Below, one piece after another: positions 33,500 to 45,290 of a stretch of DNA of 64,000 bases. The translations under genes and the position numbers were made by a program. Source of the stretch: Phytophthora sp. 'mugwort' (taxonomy: Eukaryota; Oomycota; Peronosporomycetes; Peronosporales; Peronosporaceae); contig JAUCEF010000016.1 of assembly GCA_033558025.1 (NCBI GenBank), forward strand, positions 3,720,001 through 3,784,000, read 5' to 3'. Positions within the stretch are counted from its first letter, which is position 1. Every line of letters starts with the position of its first letter. The notes under the pieces are model-generated. The model was not told the DNA's origin. It saw only the letters and a program-made list of their open reading frames with translations, and ran no database searches.

Positions 33500-35350
33500 G
33501 TGCACGGCGAAGGCCTACCCGCTTACTGAATTGGATTAAGTTCTGACGCATCACAAGGATCTCGTTGTCGTGAAGGGGTAGTATCGCTCCGTGGCTGGTA
33601 ACCCACGGCGCGTTAACGGCCGCCACCACCAAATTACATTGGTGCGCAGCCGATCGCGTAGTCGCAAAAATCCCAGACCACGTGGAATGATTTCGAGTTA
33701 TTTGAAACCGCCAGGATCGGCGCCGATGCCAAACGCTTCTTCACCGATTCGAATGTTACTTGGTGTTCAGGGCGCCGTCATCTTTAACCAGCAGAGCCAA
33801 AATTGGCTGTGTCGATCTATCGCAATCTTCCGTGTACTTGCGCAAGTATTTGCCAAACCCAACCACTGACGCAATTCAGTCGAACGCTTGGGGGGTACCT
33901 CCTCGGGGTCAGATCGGACCCCATCTTCGATGATGTAGCAATCCAGTCTCGGAATTTCCGGAATACAGAAGGCGCATTTTTTAGTTCGCGTACAGATTAT
34001 TCTCGCACATGCCTCATGTACCGCAGATGACTTCGGCAGCGCTGAGTTCACCTCAGCGCGGCTGAGGATGAAGGTGTCGTCGAAATAACTCGGTACAGAC
34101 TATCAGATGGACTTAGGACATGGGAGACCATGCGGCTAAAGTGGTGGGTTTCTCATCCCTGGCATTACCAATCACTCCCAGGGCATGCCGTCCGAAGTGC
34201 TCACGGCTGTGAGAGGTATGTCACTTGCACTCACAAGTATTTGGTAGAAGCCCGTCGGCCAAGTTGATGGCGAGGTAGACAGCACTTTCCGGCATATAAT
34301 TCAGCACTATGTCGTTCCGAGAGATCGGAGTCTGTGCGAGGATGGTGGTACCATTCCGCTTGTTGAACGCGTGGACAGTGCGCCATCCGCAAGTGGCCTT
34401 CCTCACGCAGAAGGTCGGACCCGAGTGCGGCAAGTTGCTCTCGCGCACGTTACCCCTTTGCGGGGGCTCGAATAACTCGTTAATGGCATCCTTCGTTCGG
34501 TCTTGGGGTAGTGGCTACTACATTACCTCGTACCAGATGCGAGGTCGATTTGTTTTAGTGGCGGCCCTGCGGGAATCGTGCCCTGGAAGACGGCCCCGTA
34601 GTCGCGAGCTGTGGCGTACACGGGGCTTCCAGTTTAGCGCAGGCTCCCCATGAATTCGTTGAAGCATTCTTCATGGAGCTACCTGGGTTCAGCGCGCTTG
34701 GGAACGACGACGCATCATCATCGATGATGGCGTATTAATGATGAAATGCTGAATTTAAATCGATGATCAGGCACACTTCATCGATGTCGTCGGCCGTGGG
34801 GTTGCGAAGACGTAAGATCGAGTTAACGTCGCGAAGGTTGCCCGCGATGTCGGCAAGTCGTGTCTCGTTTTATGCCCTGGTAGGATCGTCGTCCCCGTAC
34901 TCGGCTGCGCAGTTCGACTGTGCAGCTAGTGTTGTGATTGTAACAGGCGCTTGGCGTTGTGAAGGTCGTCGTAAATTTTTTGACTTCTTTTGCTGCCCCA
35001 GCCCAAAGCTGACGACTCCTAGTCGCTGACGATAAGTCACCCACATCTAGGCGTGAGAGGAATATATCGACCGCTCCGGTAGCGCGCGGAACCATCTGGG
35101 GGGCCGGCGTCGTCATATATTGCAGAACCTCATGCTCGACCGCCATATTCAGCGGGAAAACCTGCTGTGCAACGTTGTTCTCGTGCGGGAAATCATGCTC
35201 GACCGCGTTTATCGACGGTAGGAGAAACACATGATCGGCTACAGTACGGACACGCCCCTCGAGGGTCGGATGCCCGAAAGCAACACCGGCAAACACGACG
35301 CAGAAGAAACTTAACGACGTTAATGGGTTCAGGAGTGCGCGCAAATGGGG
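33500..35350 (-). pseudogene. Gypsy-C pol relic
   Basis: Minus strand. From 35344 to about 34830 is a protease-to-RT linker-like stretch (HPTLEGRVRTVADHVFLL). At 34448-34221 are RT pieces (TFCVRKATCGWRTVHAFNKRNGT, then AQTPISRNDIVLNYM, then AVYLAINLADG). At 34051-33767 is RT to RNase H sequence (FCIPEIPRLDCYIIEDGVRSDPE, then ELRQWLGLANTCAS). At about 33600-33510 a frame resembles HDKELLAMK of RNase H. Frames are broken throughout. No LTR could be assigned. Confidence 0.7.
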
Positions 35351-35784
35351 CCAGGAGCCGACGCCATACAGGCTGACGATGATCAGTCTTGAGTCGTGGC
35401 GGCACTATCATGTGCTTGGAGTACGAGAGAGCTAAAAGGTTGGGTTACTCCTGCGGGGGGCTCCATTCAAGCATGCAGGTCTACTGCTGACCCCCGACGG
35501 CAAATTTATTTTACTGGGCGGCCGGGATCGCGTTGTTATGACCGGAGAACTCTACGAGCACGAAGACAGGAGATGGCGCGCTGTAAAATGCCGCGCGATG
35601 GCAGGTTTCTGGCCTCGGAAGCAAAGCATCGATCGGCCGATACGGCTGCCGTCGCTGCCGGAAGCTGAGCGACGTCGGCCGTTCGTCGCCTCAATGGCAT
35701 TAACTTCCATGTGCTCGGAAGTCGAGAATTTGGAATCTGTCCGTCATCGCCGTGGTATAAGCATTACAATGTAGTCATCGCGGT

Positions 35785-35806
35785 GGGGGGGGGGGGGGGG
35801 GGGGGG
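35785..35806. repeat. 22-base G homopolymer
   Basis: Uninterrupted G run, the longest in the window. Lies between Gypsy-C and the Copia-B LTR. Confidence 0.95.
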
Positions 35807-36382
35807 CAACGACTCAAGATAAAATGACTCTACTCCCGTGAGACAGCAGCGCGTCGTCGCTTCGAGCATATCTAACCCGAATACGCATGCGTGTTTCGTC
35901 TTGAGGTGGCTCATATAAAAGTCGCGGCCGTTCTGGAGAGCCTCCCCCCAAAATTAGAAAGCCGTGTTGTCGACATTGAGATTGCTTAGAACCCACTCCT
36001 TGGCTCTCCCATGCAGCCTGGAGAGGAGGAGTCCACATTTGACGTCGTAGCCTCGCCTGTGGCGATAGTTTTGTCGAAACATGCGAATCAGCGGGACCCG
36101 ACACCAGCGTAGTCGACGTCACCGTCTTCGTAGCATCATTCTTGTATGTGCGCGAGGAAGTTGATGCTTATCAGGTCGCAGAGACAACGAAACCTTGTGA
36201 AGCTTGGCACTTCTGATCTGTCGTCGCTGAACCCGTCAGCGACGTAACAACAAACTCGCTATACACCGCCGCAAGGCGGTGGAGAGCTTCTTACTAAACA
36301 CGCGTGAAATATGGAAAGGCATTGTGTCCCTGGGTCATCCCCGTGGCCGGATGACATCACCTGACTGCAATGTGCTATCAGG
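35807..36382. other. Unassigned
   Basis: No gene recognised. Contains a small hairpin CACCGCCGCAAGGCGGTG (36263-36280). Confidence 0.4.
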
Positions 36383-36700
36383 TGTAACGGGCTAGGTAGT
36401 TACCGTCACTAGCGTACACGTAGCGATAAGAAGGCTTGCTAAGGAACTCAGGATACTGATACCAAGTATTTAGTCGGGGGGAAATTAACTCTGATTTATT
36501 ATTAGGGACGGGGCGGTAGCCCTGGGTCTAATGCAAATCACTTAAATGCAAATCGACTACTGATTAGCTGAAATGGGCATGAACACCTAATTTCAACCAA
36601 TCAGAGAGTGACACGTCAGCACACGCTAGCCATGTGCCGATCTGCCTACTTATATAATCGCTGTAAAATGTATTCAAATGGAAAGCATATTACAAGTATA
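36383..36700 (+). repeat. Copia-B LTR (left end clear, right end not)
   Basis: Starts TGTAACGGGCTAGG, typical of oomycete Copia LTRs. Shares about 90 bases with 30475-30560 and has a TATA-like TTATATAATCG at 36650-36660. Confidence 0.6.
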
Positions 36701-36954
36701 GTATCTTGCTGAGGCCGTGAGTTTTGGCGTACGCTGTAAAACAATTGTCGTCGGCTCAACTGACCCACCCGCCACATAGATGCATGCGATGGCGAGTCAT
36801 GAAGCCGTTGATGTGAGGTACTGAGCGCTGAGTTCATAACGCATGAGCGGAACGACACGTGGACACTAGGCCGGACAAGCGTCTTATTGGTGAGCCGTTG
36901 GGTTTTTTATGAAGAAGTGTGATGGGCATGGACATGTAATTTGCTTGACGACAC

Positions 36955-37340
36955 GATAAGCATCGAAAGGGTTCAAGGCAAAGTTTGGTGTGGACTGCTT
37001 TGAAACGTGCTCTCTTGCGGCGAACATGAACGTACCGCCGTTTGTGCGGCAGATGCCAACATCATGGAACAGTTGGACGAGAGCACAGAAGCCTTAACAG
37101 TAACCTGACAGACCGTGTCTGCATATAGGTCGCGTTCGGCATCGTAGACGCTGACAATTATTTATGTCGTCCGAACAAGACTATCCATCGTGTATTTTTG
37201 GGAAACGGTCTAGAAGCTGTGGATCGGACCAATGCTTTCACGAAAATCGTTCCCGGAACGGTTAGTACAAGTATGTATGTCCGGCGATGAAAGATCGTGG
37301 CATCATCTCTTCCGCTCAATTCTTGTTGTAGCCGTTTGTG
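36955..37340 (+). pseudogene. Copia-B reverse transcriptase relic
   Basis: Plus strand, shifting frames. KGFKAKFGVDCFETCSLAANM (36967-37029) corresponds to the Copia RT opening. It is followed by EQLDESTEAL near 37068-37097 (the first catalytic Asp region), then CRPNKTIHRVFLGNGLEAVDR near 37170-37230. The YVDD box is absent from the readable part. Confidence 0.7.
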
Positions 37341-37789
37341 AGTTGCCAGCTTCGCTGCTGCAACACGCACTGATCTCTGTTTCTCTCCCCCAAACTTGGT
37401 TTCCCGTCCTCGCCCTCATCTGTTGGACCGCTTCTTCGTATCTCCAGGGATAGTGGTCAATGGAACCGTATTATTGCTCAGGACCATTGGTGTCGTTGTC
37501 GTCAGGTTCCTCCTCGTGGCCTGGTGTCGTGGGCTTCTCTCGGACGTAGTTCTCCCCCGCCTACGCCCGGTCTCCGGTTCCCGCCTGCCTCCCCGCACGA
37601 TGTGACAAGTACTCATCATTCCGTGCATTCGCGTCTGGGTCTGTGCAGCAGTCTCCGAAGTGTGCTCCTCTTCCACACGCAAACACGTGGTGCTGGTTTG
37701 GCATCTGGCTCCGGAAGCTGCACGCCTGCCTTTCCTGGCCAGCTGGACCAGTCTTGTTGGCTGGTGGGTCGGATTCTCGGCTGGCAATT

Positions 37790-39446
37790 ATAGCTGCACG
37801 TTGTTTCTCCGTCTCTGGCGGTGGGGGCGCGTCGGACTCCTCAGACGCCGACTCAGCCTCGCCTTCGACATCACTGGATTCCGCAGCTGCTCTGGTGCAG
37901 CGCACTTTGACTTCCTTCTCTTCCCCCTTGCGTTACGCTTCTCCGCCGGAAATTCCGCCGACGCTGTCCCTATTCGCTTTTCCTTCTGCGGCAGGGCCCA
38001 GCAATGGCAGTTCAAGACACGATCGTCCGTGACCTCCCAGACAGGCGTCCGAAGCAAAGGCGAGCAAATCCGACTTAGGCGAATGTGTTGATACTGCCGA
38101 GGGCGACGCGAATGACGGCGGTGATATCGTCGTCATCGACGAACCCGTTCGCTTTCCGGGTGTCGATCGCATGGCGTTCAAGAACTGGGTCGTCCTGGAG
38201 TCCTATTTGAAGAAGTACAGCCGGCGTACGCATCAGGTTTCCATTTGCGTTGCCAGGATTCGGATCCAGATCCAGATCCAGACTGTGTCTAGGTTTTAAA
38301 TTGTGATAAACATTGAAGCTGGTTTCAGTTGCTAACAGTTTGCATTTTGTGTAGATATACTCGATCCGAACGAATCCCCTTGACGCTCGAGGAACGCCAG
38401 GCTGAAGGCCAGTCAGTCTACCTACACGGAGATCCCTGAATCGCTACAGTTCTACAATAAGACGTACGTGTGTACGCATTATGGATCTGCGCGACAAAGT
38501 CGGCGTCCAGGACACGACCGAACCAGCTCTCCAGAACTGTCAAGCTCATGTGCCAACTGCCGCTGCTTACTGCGAATCAATGGTGTTATCATTCTAAATG
38601 GTATCCTTCAGATCAACGCATGTGACTTCATGGTAGAGGACTGAGATTTGTATCATGAGGCAAAGAACAGGGCACAATCATGAGGGGTCTACAAGACTTA
38701 CCATGTGCCCGGGAGGTCTCCGACGATGACGTCCATGAAGCCGTCCAGGCTCTTTATCGGGCGGGCCTAACAGGAAACGCATTCTAGAGTACATCACGGA
38801 AAATACAAGCGTGGGGCCAACGATGAAAGACGTGAACAAACCTGCCAACAATTCAACTGGAAAGTTACACTTCTGCAAAATCGAGAGGGCATCAGAGCAA
38901 TTCTCGAAGACTTCTCAGTTCCGAGAGGCCACATGACTAGGGTGTATGCTAATGATAAGGTAAGCGAGGATGACGACGTGCTATACACATCGATTATCTT
39001 TACTTCATTTTGTTTCTCATCGAACATCACGTTGTCGCATGTATTTTCATTCTATCTAGCCACATGTGTTCAATGTTCGCTCATTTCCCAGAGTAGTGTT
39101 AATCGACGCAATCCACGGCGCGGATGCATCCAACTACATGTTGTTCAGCTGTATGGTCCACGATGATATAGGCAAAGTGCAGCATGTCCAGGTTGTTTAC
39201 TGAACTGTTGAAACTGACGAACAGTTTAATACTGTGTTGCGTTTTCAGAATGTCGTCTAATCTAATATTGTGCGCACTGTTCTGGACTGCACGTGTTCGA
39301 CATAATATTGCATGCTGGAGAACAAACGCAAAAACAAAACTCTGCGTATTGCGTGCAAGCAGTTTAATCAGAGGTGTCCAAGCTTCGACTCAATTGTTGT
39401 CATAATGGTAGACAAAGATTTCACAGAATTTCCGTTTTACTGGACG
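37790..39446 (+). pseudogene. MULE transposase relic, MULE-C, cut off by the Gypsy-B LTR
   Basis: Plus strand. The acidic N-terminal part ends in FPGVDRMAFKNWVVLESYLKKY..RTHQ (38155-38237). A likely intron follows (38238-38357, TGTGTAG acceptor). Then come FYNKTYVCTHYGS (about 38450), EGIRAILEDFSVPRGHMTRVYAND (38886-38957), RVVLIDAIHGADASNYMLFSCMVHDDIGKVQHVQ split by an intron near 38960-39090 and another near 39191-39249, and MVDKDFTEF (39405-39431). The reading then runs straight into the LTR starting TGTGACGGGG at 39447. Downstream MULE sequence is not found beyond 54890. Stops and shifts are present in the middle. Confidence 0.75.
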
Positions 39447-39740
39447 TGTGACGGGGCACACAACACCTTGCACACAGGAAGTGTAACTTCCGAATATTAT
39501 TCGACCTCTCAGTGGACGGCAGTTCCCAAGTCCCTGGTCTGAAGGGACTCTTACCGAATTAAGTATATATAAGACTCAATATATGTAGAATGTGATCTCC
39601 TTATGCGTCTACATACTAACTATAAGTCACCTATAAGGTATCCTAGATGTTATGGTATTGGGTGGCTATGAGGTCCCTGTACCGCCCGTGTGGTACCCAT
39701 CCCCCCGTGACGTCATTGCGGTGATGGTGGTGTTGGCTAC
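39447..39740 (-). repeat. Gypsy-B 3' LTR, larger part
   Basis: Begins TGTGACGGGGCACACAACACC, shared exactly with 49084. Also shares CGGCAGTTC, TCCCTGGTCTG and CCTAGATGTTAT.GTATT.GGGTGGCT with the 5' LTR pieces. Interrupted at TTGGCTAC. Confidence 0.85.
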
Positions 39741-41636
39741 AACGGGTGAGTGAAAATTGTACAATTGTACAATTACGCATTACAGGTGTTTCTACTTGAC
39801 GTATAATAATATATTTGGCGGTTATTACAATTTAACACAAAAAAATCAATTCTGAACGACTGGTTGTGACCGACCAACCGCCTGGCCCAAGTAAGCTTCC
39901 GTCGCGACGTACTCGTTATCCCCCCCCCCACCACATCGATCATTGCTCAATTTCCGTTGCGCAGGACATCTCCAGCCACCACCAACCCTCAAGCCTGCCG
40001 CCATGCTCGCCAACAAGGACATCACCGCCCTGGGGCCGGTGTGTACCGCTGCGAGCTGTGCGGGGTGGACCCTAAGCAGCATTCGGGCGTCGGGTACACA
40101 AACCTCGTGACGCACCTCTCGGGCAAGCACGCAGATCAACAAGCGCAATACGTCGCTGCGCATCACGCGGAAGAGCGACCCCTCCCGTCGTACGGCTTCG
40201 TCTACCACGAATCGTCCCCCCGCGTTCAGTGGATGCGTGGGTCGTTGGACGCGACATGCCAATCAGCGAGGTCGACATCGAGCTGGCGTGGGCGATGTCG
40301 TGCTGGAGAGCCATCAGCTCGAAGGTGCTCAGGAAGCTCATGGATGGTGTTGCCACCAAGGTAGGCGTACTCATTGCCGACCAGCGCCTTTGGTCTCCTG
40401 TATGACGGTTGGTCGCACGCTACCGTCCATTACATCGGTCTCTATGTCATCTATGAGCGCGGCGGACATCTTTGCCAGCGCTTGATCGCGTAGTCTCCCA
40501 TGGACGAAGGCAGCCAAGACCCAGACGCTCACATCGAGCTGATGCGCACGGTGCTCTCCGTGTACGACAAGACAATCGATATGGTACAGCTCCTGGTGGG
40601 CGATAACTGCTCGACCAATCAGTAGATCGCAAACAAGCTCTCGACGCCTCTAACTGGCTGCTCAAGTCATCGTTTAACCTCGCAGTTAACAAGTACTGGT
40701 CGGGTACGAACCTCTGTTAGAAAAGGTCAGTACCCTCATGTCTCATCTACGCCGGCCAAACAACGCCGCCCAGCTCGCCAAGCACACCAAGCTACACGCG
40801 ATCAAGCGCAATGTCACCCGCTGGTCGCCGGCGTTTCGCTATGATGGAGAGGTATATGCGCATCCGCGCTGAAATCCGCAAGGTGGAAGCCGTTGATGAC
40901 CTCGTCTCTACCGGCGCAGCTCACAAGAAGCTGCTCGAGCGGCTCAAGCACATGAAGAAGTTTGAGAGCGTAACGAATCGTCTCCAGCGCTCGAACACCA
41001 CGTTGGCTGAGATACGTCTGCTTTTTATTCTATTCTAACCGAGTATCCAACCATGGGCGAGCACCTGAACGCGTCTGCCAACATCGTGCACTCGCCGGGT
41101 TTCAAGAGAAAAGTCGTCAAGGTCATCAACAATACCAAGCTTTCGGCCGCGGAAGTGGCAGCTCTAGCGCCGCTCGCGCTGGCACCAGGAACCGGCTGGC
41201 TTCAAGCACAAGACATACGAGCCTGACTACGCGGCGTTGATCCTGCGCGCGGGACCGAAGCAGCGCAAGGGCCACCGCGGGACCCACTACAGCGCCATAG
41301 TGATGATAATCCCCCCCCGACGTCGAACTTGGTCGAGCGCCTCTTCTCCGACTGCCGCCTTATCCTGACTACGCAACGCAGTGGAATGCGACTGGCGAAC
41401 TTCGAGATGATCGATTTTCCTCGAGCGAACCGGTGTTTATGGAACGTGTCGACTCTGATCGACTTAGATAGCGAGACCTAGCGATCAAGGCAACAGTAGA
41501 TAAGTGCTTCAAGTGACGTGGAGTCTCCAATTCGCAGTTACCGCGGCCGTTATTATTATTGAATGACTCAATATGGCTGCCATTACTACGGCTGCCGGTT
41601 GCTCCCAATGCAGTATCATATTGTATTATCCGAGCT
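39741..41636 (+). mobile_element. hAT element hAT-B inserted in the Gypsy-B 3' LTR
   Basis: The LTR breaks at TTGGCTAC (39733-39740) and resumes at TTGGGCTAC (41637-41645), an 8-bp target duplication with one added base, as hAT elements make. Terminal repeats are weak. The enclosed gene is a hAT transposase relic. Confidence 0.7.
39957..41479 (+). pseudogene. hAT transposase relic, hAT-B
   Basis: A BED zinc finger at 40042-40130 (YRCELCGVDPKQHSGVGYTNL...HLSGKH) is followed by EVDIELAWAMSCWRAISSKV, LLYDGWSHATVHYIGLYVIY (around 40395), LLVGDNCSTNQ (40589-40621), RRFAMMERYMRIR (40828) and FESVTNRLQR. The C-terminal dimerisation motif reads ERLFSDCRLILTTQRSGMRLANFEM, ending in LIDLDSET and a stop near 41479. 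All hallmark blocks are in order, but internal stops and frame changes are numerous. Confidence 0.8.
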
Positions 41637-41714
41637 TTGGGCTACATCATTAGTGGTGCTTCGGTACACCACTCCGAAGAGCAACTTGGCACTCTTCATG
41701 TAACCTCGTTATAT
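41637..41714 (-). repeat. Gypsy-B 3' LTR, remainder, with adjacent polypurine tract
   Basis: Minus strand reads TATAACGAGGTTA... and later GGTGTACCGAAGCACCAC, GATGTAGCCC. The 5' LTR has TGTAACGGGGTTA...GGTGTACTCGTGTACC...GATGTAGCC. GTGGGGGAGAA directly precedes it, as a polypurine tract should. Carries about 25 bases not present in the 5' LTR. Confidence 0.7.
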
Positions 41715-41903
41715 TCTCCCCCACTTAAGTTCGGTTTACCGACCATCCATGGCGAGTGGAAGGAAGTCGTCACCTTTCACTCTCCAAGTCAAAAAACATC
41801 GACTTCGTTGCGGTTGGTTTTGACAGCTGGCTCATTTCCGTTTCGGCCCTGAACACTTTCGCGTGCTCTTCTTCTTCTCTGCTTCCACACCGGCCTCAAG
41901 TAT

Positions 41904-43975
41904 GGACAAGACTCTGTCGGGCAGCGGTGAGTAAGCGCCTGCTAAGCTTGTTGCTCCCAAACAGCAGGCTGAGAGTTCTAAGCCGTCTAGCAAAGCCTCT
42001 GCTTCGAAATTCACCAAGGTGGCATCCAAGGTGGCATCCGAGGCGCCTGCGGAGGACCCTGACCTCCTTGTGAGCTATGAGGAGGGCTAGGACAAGTCTC
42101 GCATGTCCTGGGAACGATAATGATCTCCGGGACCAGCTTATCAAGGAGCCTGACGATGGCCGCGCCAGTACGACACGCTTGGGCCGTGTACGCCGATATC
42201 CAGCCGGCATGGTGACGATGGCGACGCGCCCAAAACACCTGAACGTCAAGGGAGTCCGAGCTCACCCAAGGGGGAGAAGAGAAACCTTTCCTTCGATCAA
42301 GAACTTGACGCTCGCTGGCTGCATCAAGCTCCTAGGACCGCACCAGCCTCTAATGTCAGCCAAAAGAGACGGGCTGCTTCCCGGTCTCCACTCCGCTAAA
42401 AGTGGGGGCCATCAGTTGCAAGACTGAGAGGGGCCTCTTTAGCTCATCTTCCAACGATGAGAAGGAGGGCCAAGTGGACGAGAGATCTCGAACGATCTTG
42501 GTAGGTAGTAGTTGGAATACCAGGCTGCCCGTCGAAAGTGCGCGTCCCGGCGACACCGTCGCCTACAAAGAAGTATTCGTCATCCCGTCATGGTGGACTA
42601 CCTTACACTCTCGGGTTACTTCCCTCCAGAGGAGTCCCGCGGAGCTGCCGCCTTCTGGATTGGCCCCGATCGCCTCGTGTGCTCCTCGGCCGGCGCTCTT
42701 CCAAGAGCGCGTATGAGCGTTACCTGATGGCCAAGCAGCCCCTATTCCAACCGAACTTGTGTGCTGATAGGTGCGTGCTCCCGGCGAGGCACCACATCCC
42801 TCTTTGGGAGTTCACGAGCTGGCGAAAGAAGCCAGAGCCCGATCGGGAATTCGACCTGTATGGGGCTACCCTTCCGTAATGCCCTCACACCGGTACTCTT
42901 TCCAGGAGGCTGAGTCCGTGTTCTGGAAGTGGGCAGCTATGCGCTGCTCACAATGACAACTCAATGTTCTCCAGCGGGATGGATGACATTCTCGGCCTCC
43001 GAGATTTCTGCATTGAGCTTGCGCACGTGGTAGGCAAAAGGTAGCTCTCTAAAGAACTGCAGAACCATTATGCTTCTAGTGCTCATGTTGAACGCGGGTG
43101 TGGTCTTATACCCACGACCACACCTCGTTCGGTCAAGAAAGCCCAAATTACTTACGAAGCCGCCGCCGATTCTGTTCCCAGACCGCGACAACCTTCGGGT
43201 AGTGCGCCTGGAGCCGTTCAACCGGCTCCCAGGAGTTCTCGGCCTCTGAGTACCCCTTCCGCTTCACGCGAAGCTGGCGTTTCCCGTGGACGCGCCGACC
43301 CTGAAGCACACGCTAATATGCTAGTGAATCTCCCCATTATGACCGAGGCGAGGCGGTGGTGCTCTCGTACTTGTACAAGTATGTGCACCGCCCCTACGGT
43401 CCGGTTCAGGACCTAGTGGGCCGACTTCGGCTCCACCTCGAGCTGTGAGAACCACGTTCTTCGCCGTCGAGTCCTTGCGCTGGAGATTGGGCTTGGCATT
43501 GGTTAGGACGGGCGTGCAGCTACCCAGACCGGGAACTCTGGGGTCCTTGGGCCGGTCCCTGACAACTTGAGTCGTCTGTCAAACGACTTGTCGTCCCTTG
43601 AAAACCTGGTCGACCGTCGGAACACTGGCGTGAACGAGGCCTAGCGACGTCCGGATGTCCTTTGGACGTCCTTGGACCGTGTCCAGAGGGAGGTGCAACT
43701 CCTTTGGGACCTCCTGCGGCCTTAGCCATAGACGGGAGCGACTCTGCGGACTCCCATCCTTACCGCTATGGCTCATACGCGTCGTATGCGGTTGGGTTTC
43801 CTCCGCGTGGAGCCCCTTCCGTGGTCTCGCAAGGGACCTGGGCTTCTGGCTCTGGCCACCTTCAGGCGGAGGAGACGCAACCTCGCTTCCATGAGCTGGC
43901 TTGGCTTCCGCGTGCGCAGTTTGCGAAGCTGCCGGGCCCTGTGGATTATGGTACCGCTTCAGACGGCCCATGTAT
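41904..43975 (+). pseudogene. Opposite-strand gag-like reading frame in the 3' region of Gypsy-B
   Basis: Plus-strand pieces, antisense to Gypsy-B. MDKTLSGSGE starts at 41904 and is followed by a Ser/Lys/Ala-rich part. At 42592-42990 are MVDYLTLSGYFPPEESRGAAAFWIGPDRLV, SAYERYLMAKQPLFQPNLCADRCVLPARHHIPLWEF (with shifts) and ESVFWKWAAMRC. A coiled-coil-like segment (LSRLSNDLSSLENLVDR, 43567-43617; LDRVQREVQLLWDLLRP, about 43674) follows, then a Pro/Gly-rich tail (43760-43975). It resembles a structural retroelement protein, but I cannot name a family. It is either an antisense gene of Gypsy-B or a gag fragment of a nested element. Its last 400 bases overlap an open minus-strand frame. Confidence 0.5.
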
Positions 43976-44076
43976 AACGTCGGGGGGGGGGGGGGGCTGG
44001 ACTTAGGCAGATTGATGGTGTACGCCGCACCATGCCTTGCCAGGATCGTAAAATGCCCAGTGAAGCGGTGCTTCAA
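43579..44076 (-). pseudogene. Gypsy-B integrase C-terminal extension
   Basis: Open 165-residue minus-strand frame. The start (RFTGHFTILARHGAAYTINLP, then MGRLKRYHNPQGP) matches the region just after integrase in oomycete Gypsy polyproteins. The remainder is Pro/Ser/Arg-rich and overlaps the plus-strand frame, so only the first 45 residues are secure. Confidence 0.65.
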
Positions 44077-44304
44077 CTTGTTGCTCCCGGTAAACTTTCC
44101 AACGGAGCTTACCGTGACGAGTGTAGGTTGCTAATGTCGAGTAAGATTAAATCTCCCACATTAAATGCGTTCAAGTTTATTCTAACATTTTGTCAGAGTA
44201 GCTTTTGTTTGTCATGTTCCTCTGCCAGGGCACCACTGACACGGCTGATTACATTCAACCTGGTGTCTATAAATACCCCACTTGTTTTCGCAAGGAAACT
44301 GGTC

Positions 44305-45290
44305 TCATGTCCGGGAGGAAAGCCCTTTACGAGCCTCTCCCCCACTTAGAATCGAAGACGGGGTGCTTCCTCGCAAAGTGAGCGGCACCCGTGGATGGCG
44401 TAAACCATTCAAATAAAATGGGGTATACCCTTTCGATGCGTGAACTGCATTGTTTAGTGCAAACTCAACTACTGGCAGGCGTTCTGACCAAGTGCGAGAA
44501 GCCTCTGCACAGATACTGCGTAGAGTGTCCTCAAGCACTCGGTTGACACGCTCCGTCTGCCCATCCGTCTGATGATGATTGGCAAGGGACATGTGCTGGA
44601 ACAGTGTTCGCCAGAACGCAGTGGTAACTGCAGGTCACGATCCTAGATAATTGTCTCCGGCAGACCAGGATGGCGGAAAACGCCATCCAGGAACAGCTTC
44701 GGAGCCTGTTCCCCGGTCACTGTGTCTTTGACCGGAGCAAGACGCACCATCTTGCTCAGACGGCACACGAACACCAAGATGCCGGTGTTTCCGTGGCCGT
44801 CGGCTAGAAGTCCGAAGATGAAATCCAGACTCATCGACTTCTAGCAGTCCTCTGGAACGGGCAGGCTCTGCAAGGGATCCGACGCGTGCCCGGCGGGTTT
44901 CACCCGCTAACATGTTTCACATGTCTTCACGTACTGTGCGACCCCCTTGTACATTTGGGTCCACCAAAAGTACTGAGGGACCGATTGGAAGGTCTTCTCC
45001 CGCCCCACGTGACCGCTGAACGGCGCATCGTGCGCCTCCTGTCAAACTTGAGATCCTCGTCGCTTGGGACGACTACACGAGGGGGTTCATGGGGTTTCAC
45101 GCGATAGTAGAGCAGGCCATTGGCCCACTCGTATTGACGGAGCCGGACTCTCTGACGTGGCGTGAGCCACCCGGCCTTGGATTCCTTGCCAGCGGCCAGG
45201 AAACGCACCAACCCCGGTACCAGGGCATTGTCGCCCCGATACGCCATGCGTATCTGATCATATAGATCGGTCGTGGCGCGACTTATGTTT
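44305..45290 (-). pseudogene. Gypsy-B integrase
   Basis: Minus strand. After the RNase H comes the linker (LRQYEWANGLLYYRVKPHEPPRVVVPSD). The core follows: SLDFIFGLLADGHGNTGILVFVCRLSKMVRLAPV (first Asp in LDFIFG; 44834-44730), LFLDGVFRHPGLPETII then DRD (second Asp), NHHQTDGQTERVNRVLEDTLRSIC (Glu in QTER, 44580-44500), and FALNNAVHASKGYTPFYLNG. The three catalytic acidic positions are recognisable, but the core is spread over at least two frames. Confidence 0.8.

Noticed and set aside
34823..35344. Minus-strand frame with a signal-peptide-like start (FFCVVFAGVAFG) as a secreted effector
   Set aside because: The hydrophobic start is followed by HPTLEGRVRTVADHVFLL and text in register with a Gypsy protease-RT linker, and it is collinear with RT pieces downstream; no RxLR or dEER motif.
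37660..38091. 143-residue plus-strand frame as an independent protein
   Set aside because: Overlaps the MULE-C N-terminal region in another frame and has no recognisable feature of its own.
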